A stretch of DNA of 64,000 bases from Bartonella harrusi (GTDB taxonomy: Bacteria > Pseudomonadota > Alphaproteobacteria > Rhizobiales > Rhizobiaceae): NCBI RefSeq assembly GCF_024297065.1, contig NZ_CP101114.1:620001-684000 (forward strand), in the 5' to 3' direction. The notes below the pieces were generated by a model. It was not told the DNA's origin. It saw nothing but the letters and a program-made list of their open reading frames with translations, and did no database searches. Numbering within the stretch: position 1 is the stretch's first letter; the number at the start of each line of letters is the position of its first letter. Below, in pieces: positions 31,773-42,871 of the stretch. Made by a program: the position numbers and the translations under genes.

Positions 31773-34673
31773 CTATAAAGGTCGGCGCAGCAAAACTTCT
31801 TTTAAAAATTTTCCCGTATAGGAAGAGGGAATTCGAATAATCTCTTCAGGACGTCCTACCGCAACGATTTCACCACCACGGTCCCCACCTTCTGGACCTA
31901 AATCAATAATCCAGTCAGCTGTCTTGATAACTTCAAGATTATGTTCAATGACGACAACAGTATTGCCTTGTTCGACAAGTTCGTGCAGAACTTCGAGGAG
32001 TTTCGAAATATCATGGAAATGTAAACCCGTTGTCGGTTCATCCAAAATGTAGAGTGTACGCCCCGTTGTTTTGCGTGAAAGTTCTTTAGCAAGTTTTACA
32101 CGTTGGGCTTCACCTCCAGAAAGTGTCGTGGCTTGTTGTCCTAATTTGATATAGCCAAGACCAACTTTACTGAGAGTCTTAATTTTGTTGTGAATGCTAG
32201 GAACAGCTTGAAAAAATTCTTCCGCTTTTTCGATTGTCATATCTAAAATATCAGCGATAGATTGTTCTTTAAATTTCACTTCAAGTGTTTCTCTATTATA
32301 GCGTTTTCCCTGGCAGACATCGCAAGTAACGTAAACATCAGGGAGAAAGTGCATTTCAATTTTAATAACTCCATCACCTTGACACGCTTCGCAGCGTCCT
32401 CCTTTAACGTTAAATGAAAAACGTCCTGCTTGATAACCACGCGCTTTTGATTCTGGGAGCGCAGAAAACCATTCACGGATTGGAGTAAATGCGCCTGTAT
32501 AGGTTGCTGGATTAGAGCGTGGAGTACGTCCAATAGGCGCTTGGTTGATATCAATGACTTTGTCAAGAAACTCTAATCCTTCAATTTTTTCATATCTTGC
32601 GGGGCTATGATAACTTCCCATGATATGGTGTGATGCAGCTTTAAAAAGAGTTTCAATAAGAAACGTTGATTTTCCTCCGCCTGAAACACCCGTTATACAT
32701 GTGAAGGTTCCAAGGGGGATATCAGCATTGATATTTTTGAGGTTATTCCCTCGGGCTCCAATGACTTTCAGTTTTTTCGATTTTGATATTTTGCGTCGTT
32801 GAGTAGGCAATGGAACAGCCATTTTTCCTGAAAGATATTGTCCCGTGAGAGAAGATGCATTTTCTATAATTTCTTGCGGTGTACCTTGCGCTATGATTTC
32901 GCCTCCATGAACGCCTGCTGCAGGCCCCATATCAACCACATAGTCTGCTGTAAGAATGGCATCTTCATCATGTTCAACAACGATAACTGTGTTGCCAAGA
33001 TTACGCAGATGATACAGCATTTTCAGAAGACGTTCATTATCGCGTTGGTGCAAGCCAATAGATGGTTCATCTAAAATATAAAGGACACCTGTAAGACCAG
33101 AACCAATTTGAGATGCCAATCGAATACGTTGACTTTCTCCCCCTGAAAGGGTGCCTGAATTTCGAGATAAGGTAAGATATTCGAGTCCTACATGGTTTAA
33201 AAAAGCCAAGCGTTCACGAATTTCTTTTAAAATACGCACTGCGATGTTGCGTTGTTTTTCTGTGAGATATTGATGAATATTGGCAAACCAATCATCTGCT
33301 TTTGAGATGGAAAGTTCTGATATTTGCCCAATATGCATCCCCTGGATTTTTACAGCGAGTGCTTCTGGTTTTAGACGATATCCATGGCATGCTGGACAAG
33401 GTGAAGAAGACATATAATGTTCGATTTCTTCACGGGACCATGTAGAATCGGTTTCCTTCCACCGCCGCTCCATATTAGGGATGATTCCTTCAAAGGATTG
33501 AATTCTTTTATATGCGCCTGAATCATTTTTATAAATAAAGGTGATTTCTTTGCTTTTTGTACCATAGAGAATAGCCTGTTGTGCTTCATTCGAGAGGACA
33601 CACCATTGATCCGTGAGTTTAAATCCGTAAAATTTGCCTAACGCTTCTAAGATTTGGCTATAGTATGGTGAAGATAACTTAGACCAAGGCGCTATTGCAC
33701 CATTTTTTAAAGTGATGTTTTTATTTGGTATGATTTTTGCTGGGTCTACAGCTTTTTTGATACCAAGCCCGTCACAAAGAGGACAAGCGCCAAAAGGATT
33801 ATTGAATGAAAAGAGACGTGGCTCAATCTCAGGGATAGAGAATCCAGAGATGGGACAGGAGAATTTTTCTGAAAAAACAAGTCGTTTATGTGTTTCATTT
33901 TTCGATTTATGAGCAGATTTTTTCGTGGTTTCGTTTTCGGCTAAGGGATGGTCAGCCATTTCAGCAACCGCAATTCCATCCGCTAGTCGTAAACAGGTTT
34001 CTATACTGTCAGATAGACGAGAGGTCATACCAGCATGCACAACAATGCGGTCTACGACGACATCTATGTCGTGTTTATACTTTTTATCAAGAGAGGGAAT
34101 ATCAGGGATTTCATAAAATTTGCCATCAACCTTAGCGCGTTGAAATCCTTTTTTTAAAAGCTCTGTCAGTTCTTTTTTATATTCTCCCTTTCGCCCTCGG
34201 ACAAGAGGTGCCATAATAAAAACGCGCGTCCCTTCTGGTAAAGACATAATTTGATCAATCATTTGGCTTACCGTTTGGCTTTCAATAGGAAGTCCCGTAG
34301 CAGGGGAATGGGGGATGCCAATACGCGCAAAGAGAAGACGCATGTAATCATGAATCTCAGTGACGGTTCCTACTGTTGAACGAGGATTGCGGCTGGTTGT
34401 TTTTTGTTCAATAGATATTGCTGGAGAGAGGCCATCTATGCGATCGACGTCGGGTTTTTGCATGACTTCCAAAAATTGACGGGCGTAAGCAGAAAGGCTT
34501 TCAACATAGCGGCGTTGGCCTTCGGCATAAATTGTATCAAAAGCTAAAGAGGATTTGCCTGATCCAGAAAGGCCCGTGATAACAATCAGTTTGTCCCGCG
34601 GGAGATCAATATCAATATTTTTAAGATTATGCTCACGCGCGCCGCGAATGGATATGTATTTTTGTTGAGTCAT
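31773..34673 (-). CDS. uvrA: Excinuclease ABC subunit A
   Basis: DNA damage-recognition ATPase of nucleotide excision repair. It has 966 residues. The first Walker A is [13 protein letters not shown] near residue 34, the first signature [15 protein letters not shown] with [10 protein letters not shown]; the second Walker A is [10 protein letters not shown] and the second signature [15 protein letters not shown] with LDEPTTGLH. Zinc-binding cysteine pairs CPLCDG, CPACHG and CEACQGDG...[10 protein letters not shown] are present. It is divergent from ssb with a 318-bp gap; no SOS operator was seen in it. Confidence 0.97.
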   Translation of the reverse strand: MTQQKYISIRGAREHNLKNIDIDLPRDKLIVITGLSGSGKSSLAFDTIYAEGQRRYVESLSAYARQFLEVMQKPDVDRIDGLSPAISIEQKTTSRNPRSTVGTVTEIHDYMRLLFARIGIPHSPATGLPIESQTVSQMIDQIMSLPEGTRVFIMAPLVRGRKGEYKKELTELLKKGFQRAKVDGKFYEIPDIPSLDKKYKHDIDVVVDRIVVHAGMTSRLSDSIETCLRLADGIAVAEMADHPLAENETTKKSAHKSKNETHKRLVFSEKFSCPISGFSIPEIEPRLFSFNNPFGACPLCDGLGIKKAVDPAKIIPNKNITLKNGAIAPWSKLSSPYYSQILEALGKFYGFKLTDQWCVLSNEAQQAILYGTKSKEITFIYKNDSGAYKRIQSFEGIIPNMERRWKETDSTWSREEIEHYMSSSPCPACHGYRLKPEALAVKIQGMHIGQISELSISKADDWFANIHQYLTEKQRNIAVRILKEIRERLAFLNHVGLEYLTLSRNSGTLSGGESQRIRLASQIGSGLTGVLYILDEPSIGLHQRDNERLLKMLYHLRNLGNTVIVVEHDEDAILTADYVVDMGPAAGVHGGEIIAQGTPQEIIENASSLTGQYLSGKMAVPLPTQRRKISKSKKLKVIGARGNNLKNINADIPLGTFTCITGVSGGGKSTFLIETLFKAASHHIMGSYHSPARYEKIEGLEFLDKVIDINQAPIGRTPRSNPATYTGAFTPIREWFSALPESKARGYQAGRFSFNVKGGRCEACQGDGVIKIEMHFLPDVYVTCDVCQGKRYNRETLEVKFKEQSIADILDMTIEKAEEFFQAVPSIHNKIKTLSKVGLGYIKLGQQATTLSGGEAQRVKLAKELSRKTTGRTLYILDEPTTGLHFHDISKLLEVLHELVEQGNTVVVIEHNLEVIKTADWIIDLGPEGGDRGGEIVAVGRPEEIIRIPSSYTGKFLKEVLLRRPL

Positions 34674-34991
34674 ATTTTATCCTTGGCGTATACAAAAACT
34701 GCGTATCTAAAATAGAGTATAACCATTTTTGAGAATTACAATATATTAATTATTTTAGCAGGGATAAATATGAAAAGAAAAACACAAAGAACAGCTTTTT
34801 CTTCTCTAAATGATAGAATAAACTATGCGTGATTGTCATCTTTTGTTATATTAACACAAAGCGACCTCTTAGAAAAATAGTAAAGTCTACATTGAAGGTT
34901 AATTGCAGAGATGCAAATGAGAAGGTTAAGGTGATTATAACTGCTATACAACAAAAGTTGTTTTGCGAATTAAGATTTTGGAGTTTATGCG
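34674..34991. other. Divergent intergenic region uvrA-ssb
   Basis: 318 bp of AT-rich sequence holding the promoters of uvrA (minus) and ssb (plus). In many proteobacteria this region carries shared SOS operators. Neither the E. coli type (CTG-N10-CAG with typical context) nor the alphaproteobacterial GTTC-N7-GTTC type is evident by eye. Confidence 0.45.
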
Positions 34992-35510
34992 ATGGCTGGT
35001 AGCCTTAATAAAGTGATTTTGATTGGTAATCTTGGTGCTGATCCTGAAATTCGCCGTTTGAATTCTGGTGATCAAGTGGCAAATTTGCGTATTGCTACTT
35101 CAGAAAGTTGGCGCGATCGTAATACAAATGAACGTAAAGAGCGCACAGAGTGGCATAGTATCGTTATTTTTAACGAAAACCTTATCAGAGTTGTGGAGCA
35201 ATATTTAAAAAAAGGAAGCAAAATCTATATTGAAGGTCAGTTGCAAACACGCAAATGGCAAGATCAAAATGGGAATGATCGCTATACAACAGAGATTGTT
35301 TTGCAAAAATATCGTGGTGAATTGCAAATGCTTGATGGACGTGGTGGTGCTGGTGGAGAGCAAATGCAAGGGGCAAATCAGTCAAGCGGAAGTTATGGCA
35401 GTGGTGGTTTTGGTGACAGTCATTCTGCTCAGAGAGATGATTTTGGTCAAAACAATCATCAAAAAAAAGAAGACTTTTCACACAAATTAGATGATGATGT
35501 TCCTTTCTGA
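34992..35510 (+). CDS. ssb: Single-stranded DNA-binding protein
   Basis: Coats single-stranded DNA in replication, recombination and repair. It has 172 residues. The OB-fold starts [20 protein letters not shown], with [14 protein letters not shown] and the glycine- and glutamine-rich linker after residue 115. The C-terminal tip is DDDVPF, the conserved partner-binding tail. The ATG follows TTTTGGAGTTTATGCG. Confidence 0.97.
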   Translation: MAGSLNKVILIGNLGADPEIRRLNSGDQVANLRIATSESWRDRNTNERKERTEWHSIVIFNENLIRVVEQYLKKGSKIYIEGQLQTRKWQDQNGNDRYTTEIVLQKYRGELQMLDGRGGAGGEQMQGANQSSGSYGSGGFGDSHSAQRDDFGQNNHQKKEDFSHKLDDDVPF

Positions 35511-35742
35511 GATTGCAAACAGTGTTTTTCTTCGTTGTTTCTTTTCAGTTGTTTGTTTGAGTTTTTTAAAGTTTAAGAAGGGAGATCTAGCTTCTTTTAT
35601 CCATGATTTTTAATACACATAAATAACATGTTGAAAATTATTGTTAAACTTTTGCCTTTGTTGCGGATGAGAAATTAGCGTTTTGGCGTTTTTTTCGCTA
35701 TAAACAGAGTATAGTGATTCTTTATTTGAAAGTCTTGAAGCT

Positions 35743-38523
35743 GTGACCGATCTTACTCCACTACAAGAACGTGATGTGCTGACCGGTATTAAACCAATCA
35801 GCATTATTGATGAAATGCAACGCTCTTATCTCGATTATGCAATGAGCGTAATTGTTTCCCGTGCACTTCCTGATGTCCGAGATGGATTGAAGCCTGTTCA
35901 TCGGCGTATTCTTCATGCCATGAATGAGATGGGGCTTTCTTTCAACAAATCTTATCGTAAATCTGCTGGTGTCGTTGGTGAGGTTATGGGGAAATTCCAT
36001 CCTCATGGGGATGCTTCGATTTATGATGCGTTGGTGCGTATGGCACAGGACTTTTCTTTGCGAAACCCGTTGATTGATGGACAGGGGAATTTTGGTTCTG
36101 TTGATGGTGATCCACCTGCGGCAATGCGTTATACAGAATGTCGTTTGGAAAAGGTTTCAGAAGAACTTTTAGCGGATATTGATAAAGATACCGTTGATTT
36201 TCAGGATAATTATGATGGACGTGAGCGTGAACCTGTTGTCTTACCAGCGCGTTTCCCTAATCTTTTGGTTAACGGATCAGGTGGTATTGCTGTAGGAATG
36301 GCAACCAATATTCCTCCTCATAATCTTGGTGAGGTTGTCGATGGTTGTATTGCCTTGATTGACAATCCTAACATAACGCTTGATGAAATCATTCAAATTA
36401 TTCCTGGTCCTGATTTTCCTACCGGAGGTATTATTTTGGGCCATTCTGGTATTCGTTCAGCCTATGAAACTGGACGTGGTTCAGTAATTATGCGTGCTAA
36501 GGTTGATATTGAAGAAATTCGCAATGGTCGACAAGCAATTATTGTCAGTGAAATACCTTATCAGGTTAATAAAGCAACAATGATTGAAAAAATGGCCGAA
36601 TTGGTGCGTGATAAACGTATCGAAGGAATTTCCGATTTGCGTGATGAGTCTGATCGTGACGGCTACCGCGTTGTTATTGAACTTAAGAAGGATGTTGTTG
36701 CTGAGATTGTTTTAAATCAATTGTATCGTTATACGCCCCTGCAAACTTCTTTCGGTTGTAATATGGTTGCGTTAAATGGGGGAAAACCTGAACAGATGGC
36801 GTTGCTTGATATGCTTCGTGCCTTTGTTTCTTTCCGAGAAGATGTTGTTAGTCGGCGAACAAAATATCTTTTGCGTAAAGCGCGTGAGCGTGCCCATGTT
36901 TTGGTTGGTCTTGCACTTGCTGTTGCTAATATCGATGAAATTATAGCACTCATTCGTAAAGCTCCTGATCCACAAACAGCGCGTACACAATTAATGGAGC
37001 GGCGCTGGTCAGCTTTTGATGTCGCCCCTTTAATTAAACTGATTGATGATCCTCGTCATATTATTCACGACGATGGGACTTATAATTTATCTGAAGAACA
37101 GGCGCGTGCTATTTTGGAATTGCGTTTGCAAAGGTTAACGGCACTTGGGCGTGATGAAATTGCCGATGAATTGAATAAAATTGGTGTGGATATTACCGAT
37201 TATCTCGATATTCTAGCGTCTCGATCACGTATCATGGGGATTGTGAAGGATGAACTGAGAGCCCTTCGTGAGGAGTTTGCAACACCACGACGCACTGTCT
37301 TTGGTTTTGGTAGCGCTGAGATGGATAGCGAAGATTTGATTGCTCCAGAAGATATGGTGGTAACGGTTAGCCATAGTGGCTATATTAAGCGTGTGCCTCT
37401 CAATACATACCGAGCGCAGCGTCGCGGTGGTAAGGGGCGTTCTGGTATGTCTACCAAGGATGAGGATTTTGTAACGCGATTGTTTGTGGTTAATACCCAC
37501 ACACCGGTTCTTTTCTTTTCATCCCGTGGAATTGTTTACAAGGAAAAAGTTTGGCGTTTACCGCTTGGTACGCCCCAATCGCGCGGGAGAGCTCTGATTA
37601 ATTTGCTTCCTTTACAGCAAGGTGAACGTATAACAACTATTATGCCTTTACCAGAAGATGAAGCGCATTGGAGTACATTGGACATTATGTTTGCAACAAC
37701 GCGTGGAACTGTACGTCGTAATAAATTATCAGATTTTGTTCAGGTGAATCGTAATGGCAAAATTGCAATGAAACTTGATGAAGAAGGAGATGAAATTCTT
37801 TCTGTTGAAACTTGTACAGAACATGATGATGTTGTTTTAACAACGGCCAATGGACAATGTATTCGTTTTCCAGTGGTTGATGTTCGTGTTTTTGTGGGAC
37901 GTAATTCGGTGGGGGTCCGCGGTATTAATTTGGCTAACGGTGATAAAGTTATTTCGATGACACTCTTAGAGCATGTTGAGGCGACATCGGTTGAACGTTC
38001 CGCTTATGTCAAACGTGTGATGAATGAACGGCGTGCTGCTGGTGCCGATGCTGAAGAGATTGTAACTCTTGATGAAGAAGACGGAGGAAGTGAAACAGAG
38101 TTGACAGATGAGCGCTATGCAGAACTTCAGGCGCGTGAGCAGATGCTTTTAACAGTAAGTGAATTTGGTTATGGAAAACGGTCTTCCTCCTATGAGTTTC
38201 GCATTTCTGGACGTGGCGGAAAAGGAATTCGTGCAACAGATCCATCTAAGACAGCTGGAATTGGTAAATTGGTAGCGGCTTTCCCTGTGAAAGCGCAAGA
38301 TCAAATTATGTTGGTCTCAGATGGTGGGCAACTCATTCGTGTTCCTGTCGAGGGTATTCGTATAGCTGGGCGTTCGACGAAAGGGGTCACAATTTTCAAT
38401 ACAGCTGAGGGTGAAAAAGTTGTATCAGTTGAACGTATTTCTGAATCTGAAGATGATGATAATCATTTAGATGATGTCTCTGAAAAATATCCTGATACAG
38501 TTGATCTGAGCACAGAGAAATAA
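35743..38523 (+). CDS. gyrA: DNA gyrase subunit A
   Basis: Breakage-reunion subunit of gyrase. It has 926 residues, GTG start. The N-terminal domain contains the catalytic tyrosine in AAMRYTE and the quinolone-determining segment [17 protein letters not shown]; the position equivalent to E. coli Ser83 is alanine (Ala91), and the Asp87 equivalent is kept (Asp95). The C-terminal beta-pinwheel carries the GyrA box QRRGGKG near residue 564. The insertion near residues 755-790 ([15 protein letters not shown]) is typical of Rhizobiales. The tail is acidic. Confidence 0.97.
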   Translation: MTDLTPLQERDVLTGIKPISIIDEMQRSYLDYAMSVIVSRALPDVRDGLKPVHRRILHAMNEMGLSFNKSYRKSAGVVGEVMGKFHPHGDASIYDALVRMAQDFSLRNPLIDGQGNFGSVDGDPPAAMRYTECRLEKVSEELLADIDKDTVDFQDNYDGREREPVVLPARFPNLLVNGSGGIAVGMATNIPPHNLGEVVDGCIALIDNPNITLDEIIQIIPGPDFPTGGIILGHSGIRSAYETGRGSVIMRAKVDIEEIRNGRQAIIVSEIPYQVNKATMIEKMAELVRDKRIEGISDLRDESDRDGYRVVIELKKDVVAEIVLNQLYRYTPLQTSFGCNMVALNGGKPEQMALLDMLRAFVSFREDVVSRRTKYLLRKARERAHVLVGLALAVANIDEIIALIRKAPDPQTARTQLMERRWSAFDVAPLIKLIDDPRHIIHDDGTYNLSEEQARAILELRLQRLTALGRDEIADELNKIGVDITDYLDILASRSRIMGIVKDELRALREEFATPRRTVFGFGSAEMDSEDLIAPEDMVVTVSHSGYIKRVPLNTYRAQRRGGKGRSGMSTKDEDFVTRLFVVNTHTPVLFFSSRGIVYKEKVWRLPLGTPQSRGRALINLLPLQQGERITTIMPLPEDEAHWSTLDIMFATTRGTVRRNKLSDFVQVNRNGKIAMKLDEEGDEILSVETCTEHDDVVLTTANGQCIRFPVVDVRVFVGRNSVGVRGINLANGDKVISMTLLEHVEATSVERSAYVKRVMNERRAAGADAEEIVTLDEEDGGSETELTDERYAELQAREQMLLTVSEFGYGKRSSSYEFRISGRGGKGIRATDPSKTAGIGKLVAAFPVKAQDQIMLVSDGGQLIRVPVEGIRIAGRSTKGVTIFNTAEGEKVVSVERISESEDDDNHLDDVSEKYPDTVDLSTEK

Positions 38524-38547
38524 TTTTCAAAGGGGCGAAGCGAAACA

Positions 38548-39066
38548 ATGAAAATTGCTCTTTATGCAGGTTCTTTTGATCCTCTTACAAATGGTCATCT
38601 TGATGTTTTGCGGGGCAGTTTTGTTTTGGCTGATAAGGTCGTTATAGCTATAGGTGTACAGGCTAAAAAAAAACCACTTTTTACTTTTGAAGAGCGTGTT
38701 AATTTAATTACTGAGGTAGGAAAAGACTTGTTAAATGTAGGTCCTGATCGATTGCAGGTTCTTTCATTTGATTCTCTTTTGATTGATAAGGCTCAAGAAG
38801 TTGGCGCTTCATTGCTTATTCGCGGATTACGTGATGGTACTGATCTTGATTATGAAATGCAAATGGCAGGGATGAATGCTATCATGGCGCCTCAATTGCA
38901 AACTGTCTTTTTGCCGGCAAGTGTTTCTGGACGCGTCATTACCTCTACATTGGTCCGTCAGGTTGCTTCTATGGGGGGGGATGTCGTATCCTTTGTACCG
39001 GCAAATGTTGCAAAAGCTTTACGTTTAAAATTTCCATCTACAAAGGAAGATGATGATGTCTCTTAG
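38548..39066 (+). CDS. coaD: Phosphopantetheine adenylyltransferase
   Basis: Fourth step of coenzyme A synthesis. It has 172 residues. The nucleotidyltransferase motif [14 protein letters not shown] with TxGH lies at residues 8-21, and the ATP-binding ITSTLVRQ near residue 130. The [14 protein letters not shown] segment is family-typical. It overlaps the start of the next cyclophilin gene by about ten bases, so coupling is likely. Confidence 0.96.
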   Translation: MKIALYAGSFDPLTNGHLDVLRGSFVLADKVVIAIGVQAKKKPLFTFEERVNLITEVGKDLLNVGPDRLQVLSFDSLLIDKAQEVGASLLIRGLRDGTDLDYEMQMAGMNAIMAPQLQTVFLPASVSGRVITSTLVRQVASMGGDVVSFVPANVAKALRLKFPSTKEDDDVS

Positions 39067-39649
39067 AATTTTTGCTCTTTTGACATGTCTTTTTTGTTTT
39101 TTTCCCTTGAGTGCTGGTGCGAGTGATTCTAACATAACCGATGATGCAAATATCCTTATTTTATCTCTTAAAAAGGGTGATGTGATTATTCGTCTTCGTC
39201 CTGATTTGGCACCAAAACATGTTTTGCAAATCAAGAGGTTAACAAAGGAAGGTGCATACAATAATGTTGTCTTTCACCGTGTTATTCCAGGTTTTATGGC
39301 ACAGACTGGTGATGTTCAATTTGGAAAAAAAGATAGCGCAGATTTTGATGCTAAACGCGTTGGTAGTGGCGCTTCCAACTATCCCAATATACCAGCAGAA
39401 TTTTCAAAGCAGCTCTTTAAGCGTGGTACCGTTGGAATGGCACGGGCACAAGATAAAAATTCTGCCAATTCTCAATTCTTTATTTGTTTTGGTGATGCTC
39501 CTTTTTTAAACGGTCAGTATACTGTCGTTGGAGAGGTGATAAAGGGAATGGACGTTGTTGATACAATTAAAAAAGGCACCACAAGTAATAATGGATCTGT
39601 AAAAGATCCCGATGTTATTAATGCTGCTACTTTACAAGCTGATAGATGA
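39056..39649 (+). CDS. Periplasmic cyclophilin-type peptidyl-prolyl isomerase
   Basis: Proline isomerase of the envelope. Three consecutive ATG codons (39050, 39053, 39056) are possible starts; 39056 has the best spacing from AAGGAAG. The N-terminal signal peptide reads [21 protein letters not shown]. The cyclophilin domain has [39 protein letters not shown] and [15 protein letters not shown]. It is about 197 residues long. It is paired with a signal-less paralogue directly downstream, so one copy serves the periplasm and one the cytoplasm. Confidence 0.92.
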   Translation: MSLRIFALLTCLFCFFPLSAGASDSNITDDANILILSLKKGDVIIRLRPDLAPKHVLQIKRLTKEGAYNNVVFHRVIPGFMAQTGDVQFGKKDSADFDAKRVGSGASNYPNIPAEFSKQLFKRGTVGMARAQDKNSANSQFFICFGDAPFLNGQYTVVGEVIKGMDVVDTIKKGTTSNNGSVKDPDVINAATLQADR

Positions 39650-39668
39650 GTCAAAGGAGTTTCTCTAT

Positions 39669-40181
39669 ATGTCCGAAGTTAAAGATTTAGAAAATACCTT
39701 AATCCTTGAAACAACAAAGGGGAGCGTTGTTATTGAGCTTTTTGCTGATTTGGCGCCTAGTCACGTTGCTCGTATTAAAGAGCTTGTGCGTGAAGGTGCT
39801 TATGATAATGTTGTCTTTCATCGTGTTATTGATGGTTTTATGGCTCAAACGGGGGATGTACAATTTGGAAAAAAGGATGGGACCAAATTTAATTTATCAC
39901 GTGCTGGTATGGGGAGTTCAGCGAAGCCTGATTTGACAGCCGAGTTTTCAAATCTTTCTCATAAGCGTGGTACAGTTTCGATGGCGCGTAGCCAGAATCC
40001 AAATTCTGCTAATTCACAGTTTTTTATTTGCTTTGCCGATGCTCCTTGGCTTGATCGTCAATATTCCATATGGGGACAAGTTATTGAAGGTATGGAAAAT
40101 GTTGATAAAATTAAGCGTGGTGAGCCTGTTATAGAACCTGATACAATCATTAAAGCTACAATTGCTGCCGATGCAAAATAG
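39669..40181 (+). CDS. ppiB: Cytoplasmic cyclophilin-type peptidyl-prolyl isomerase
   Basis: Proline isomerase without a signal peptide, 170 residues, starting MSEVKDLENTLILETTKG. AAAGGAGTTTCTCTAT precedes the ATG, which decides the start; a longer in-frame reading from 39612 overlaps the upstream gene. The domain motifs [20 protein letters not shown] and [20 protein letters not shown] are very close to the upstream paralogue, showing an old tandem duplication. Confidence 0.93.
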   Translation: MSEVKDLENTLILETTKGSVVIELFADLAPSHVARIKELVREGAYDNVVFHRVIDGFMAQTGDVQFGKKDGTKFNLSRAGMGSSAKPDLTAEFSNLSHKRGTVSMARSQNPNSANSQFFICFADAPWLDRQYSIWGQVIEGMENVDKIKRGEPVIEPDTIIKATIAADAK

Positions 40182-41060
40182 TATAAATTATACGGGTTTC
40201 AATTTTAAGTGCGTTAAATGAGGGTATTCTGGTCTGATTGTTATCTCTAGCATAATAAAGATCAGTTGTTTTGGCTTTGAATCTAGAGGATTGGAGTCGA
40301 TAAGATATTTATAATTCCCTATACTTTATAGGCATTAGGTTTTGTTATCTATCAGTGCTATTGGTTTTACAAGGAGGGTATTTTCTCTTGTTGGCAATAG
40401 AGTCTTACGGTCAAAATTGCGTATTTAATAACAGATGGGCTTAGGACCAGAGCATGAATAGCTGATTTTATTCTTTTAACTCTATAGAATCTATAGTTTT
40501 TTATAGTTTTTCTCCACTTCAATATATGTGTTTTGAATTTTATATTTTTGTATAAGTGGGTTTGTAGAGGTCGTGATTTAGGACTATTCTTTGCCTTGAG
40601 AAATGTTTAAAAGCAGCTCAGAAGGTTTCTGCATTTATCTCTTCTAAATTCATTTAATAAGGGCCGATCTAGGTTTGAGTGTTATGGTTGTTGATTGTAA
40701 TGCGTGGTAAGGTCTTTTATTGTTACTTATTGTTATTATAGCTCTCGATTCTTTCCTGTAATTATATTGGTTATATAAAGTAAGGTCGTTGTTGTTTGAA
40801 CAACGGCTTTAGAACTATGGTGTGCTGAAATAGGGATATGTTATTGGTATATTAGGTATTTTGGGAAAATAAGATTATCGCTTTACTTATGATGATTGTT
40901 TGATAATAAAACTTTATTTACTCTGTTAAATTCTTTTATGCTGATTACAATATTGAGCGAATCAAAGGTCAATCCATAAAACTTATGAAAATGCCATAAG
41001 AAAAGGTATAGCTTTTCTTTTTAGGCGATATGAGTTTGTAGAATTAAAAAGACAAGAGTG
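40182..41060. other. Non-coding gap before tgt, at the position of queA in relatives
   Basis: About 880 bp without a supportable gene on either strand. In other Rhizobiales the order is coaD, two cyclophilins, queA, tgt; here queA is missing. The gap is about 80 percent of a queA length. No QueA motif could be read in it. A small dyad (CGTTGTT, AACAACG) lies around 40787-40810, too weak to call a terminator. Confidence 0.45.
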
Positions 41061-42179
41061 ATGATAAAGACATTTCATTATAGAAAAATTGCTCAAGATG
41101 GATGTGCACGTCGTGGTGAAATTATAACAAACCGTGGGAATATTCGTACACCCGCATTTATGCCGGTTGGGACAGCAGGAACTGTTAAAGCGATGTATAT
41201 GGATCAGATACGTGCTCTTGGTGCAGACATTATTTTGGGCAATACTTATCATTTAATGTTGCGTCCTGGAGCAGAGCGTGTTGCTCGTTTAGGAGGTTTG
41301 CATGAATTTTCACGCTGGTCTGGACCTATTTTAACCGATTCTGGCGGATTTCAAGTTATGTCGTTGGCGGGAATTCGTAAAATTACAGAACAAAATGTTA
41401 TTTTTCGTTCTTACATTAATGGCGCATACTATGAAATGAGTCCGGAGCGTTCTATTGAAATCCAAGGGCTTCTTAATTCTGATATTCAGATGCAGTTGGA
41501 TCAATGTATTGCACTGCCTGCTAGCGAAAAAGAAATAAAAGCTGCTATGGAACTTTCGTTGCGGTGGGCTGAGCGTTGTAAAACAGCTTTTGGCAATCAA
41601 CCAGACAAAGCATTGTTTGGTATTGTTCAGGGTGGTGATAATATGAAACTGCGTGAACGTTCTGCACAAGCGTTGAAAGAGATGGATTTGAAAGGTTATG
41701 CTATTGGGGGGCTTGCCGTTGGTGAACCACAGAATGTGATGACAGCTGTGTTGGATGTTACTTGTCCAATTTTACCAGAGGATAAACCACGCTATCTTAT
41801 GGGGGTAGGAACACCTGATGATATTTTGCACAGTGTTGCTCGTGGTATTGATATGTTTGATTGTGTTCTGCCGACCCGTGCGGGACGCCATGGTTTAGCT
41901 TTTACACGTTTTGGTAGAATTAATTTGCGTAATGCGCGTTATGCAGAGGACCCTCATCCTCTTGATCCACAATCTCTTTGTCCTGCTGCATATGATTATA
42001 ACTGTGCTTATTTACATCATTTGATTAAATCCGGTGAATCTCTTGGTGGTATGTTATTGACTTGGAATAATCTCTTTTATTATCAGCAGCTTATGCAAGA
42101 AATTCGTGATGCTATTGAAGAAGGGTGCTATAGTGATTTTTGTGCTGAAACACGTGCTTTATGGAGGCAAGGACGTTAA
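41061..42179 (+). CDS. tgt: tRNA-guanine transglycosylase
   Basis: Exchanges guanine 34 of certain tRNAs for a queuine precursor. It has 372 residues from the ATG at 41061 (a GTG directly before it is also possible). The nucleophile aspartate is in the loop GVGTPDDILHSVARGIDMFD; the substrate aspartate is in LTDSGGFQVMSL. The zinc-ligand cysteines are in CPAAYDYNCAYLHHLI region (C-x-C..H pattern, partly altered spacing to confirm). GRHGLAFT and RNARYAEDPHPLD are family-typical. Confidence 0.95.
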   Translation: MIKTFHYRKIAQDGCARRGEIITNRGNIRTPAFMPVGTAGTVKAMYMDQIRALGADIILGNTYHLMLRPGAERVARLGGLHEFSRWSGPILTDSGGFQVMSLAGIRKITEQNVIFRSYINGAYYEMSPERSIEIQGLLNSDIQMQLDQCIALPASEKEIKAAMELSLRWAERCKTAFGNQPDKALFGIVQGGDNMKLRERSAQALKEMDLKGYAIGGLAVGEPQNVMTAVLDVTCPILPEDKPRYLMGVGTPDDILHSVARGIDMFDCVLPTRAGRHGLAFTRFGRINLRNARYAEDPHPLDPQSLCPAAYDYNCAYLHHLIKSGESLGGMLLTWNNLFYYQQLMQEIRDAIEEGCYSDFCAETRALWRQGR

Positions 42180-42871
42180 AGCATCGATTGTAATGAACAA
42201 CATCTGCTTTTTTAATTTGTTTTGTCTTAAGAGCTTTTGCTAAAAATGAAGCCAGAAGTTTTTTTAGACATATACAATTGTATGGATCTAAAATAAATGT
42301 CTCGTTTGTTGGTATATGTTCCTTTTTTGACTGTAATAGTAAACAGAAACTGTTACTCCGGTACGCGCTACCTGATCCGGAGAGAACAGTTTGTTCCTGA
42401 TGGTTGTTTAGATCAACAATGTTAATGAGGGGTTAGCAAATCCTTAAGGAAGTATGAAAATTGCATTTTTATAGGGTAATTTCTATTTTTTATTCTTAAA
42501 CAGTTAAGTTATGACAAAGGCTGTCTTCTTTAGCAGTAAATATAAGGTGTTTTTGTTTGAATTGAAGGTTTGGAAAATACAAACAATTAATCCAGTGTTG
42601 AGCTTATCTTATCTTTTCTGATAATGGTATTCTCATAACAGGTGTTTTATTTAAGCTATAGAATATTGTTGATTCCATGCATCTAAAAAACAAACTTTGT
42701 TTATTAAAGTGATATTTTAATATTTCACATCAAAAGAAAACGAAAAGCGCTTTTGTTCTAGAAGATGTTTCAATGTTTTATTAGAAATTTTTAGTAAAGA
42801 GATATAAGAAGACTCTGCGTTTATTTCCGCCATATGACAGATATTTATGATGAAAGTATTGCTCTATAGAA
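42180..42871. other. Intergenic region with one strong RNA-like hairpin
   Basis: About 690 bp between tgt and the first MFS exporter gene. No coding frame is supportable. Its only clear structure is the two-part inverted repeat at 42347-42392, listed separately. Confidence 0.5.
42347..42392 (+). ncRNA. Candidate structured RNA or regulatory hairpin
   Basis: An outer 8-bp stem (AAACTGTT with AACAGTTT) and an inner GC-rich 6-bp stem (CTCCGG with CCGGAG) are separated by a small asymmetric bulge and close on a 15-base loop. It is isolated in an AT-rich gap, 168 bp after tgt and 480 bp before the MFS gene, with no T tract, so it is not a simple terminator. Strand and identity are unknown. Confidence 0.35.
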
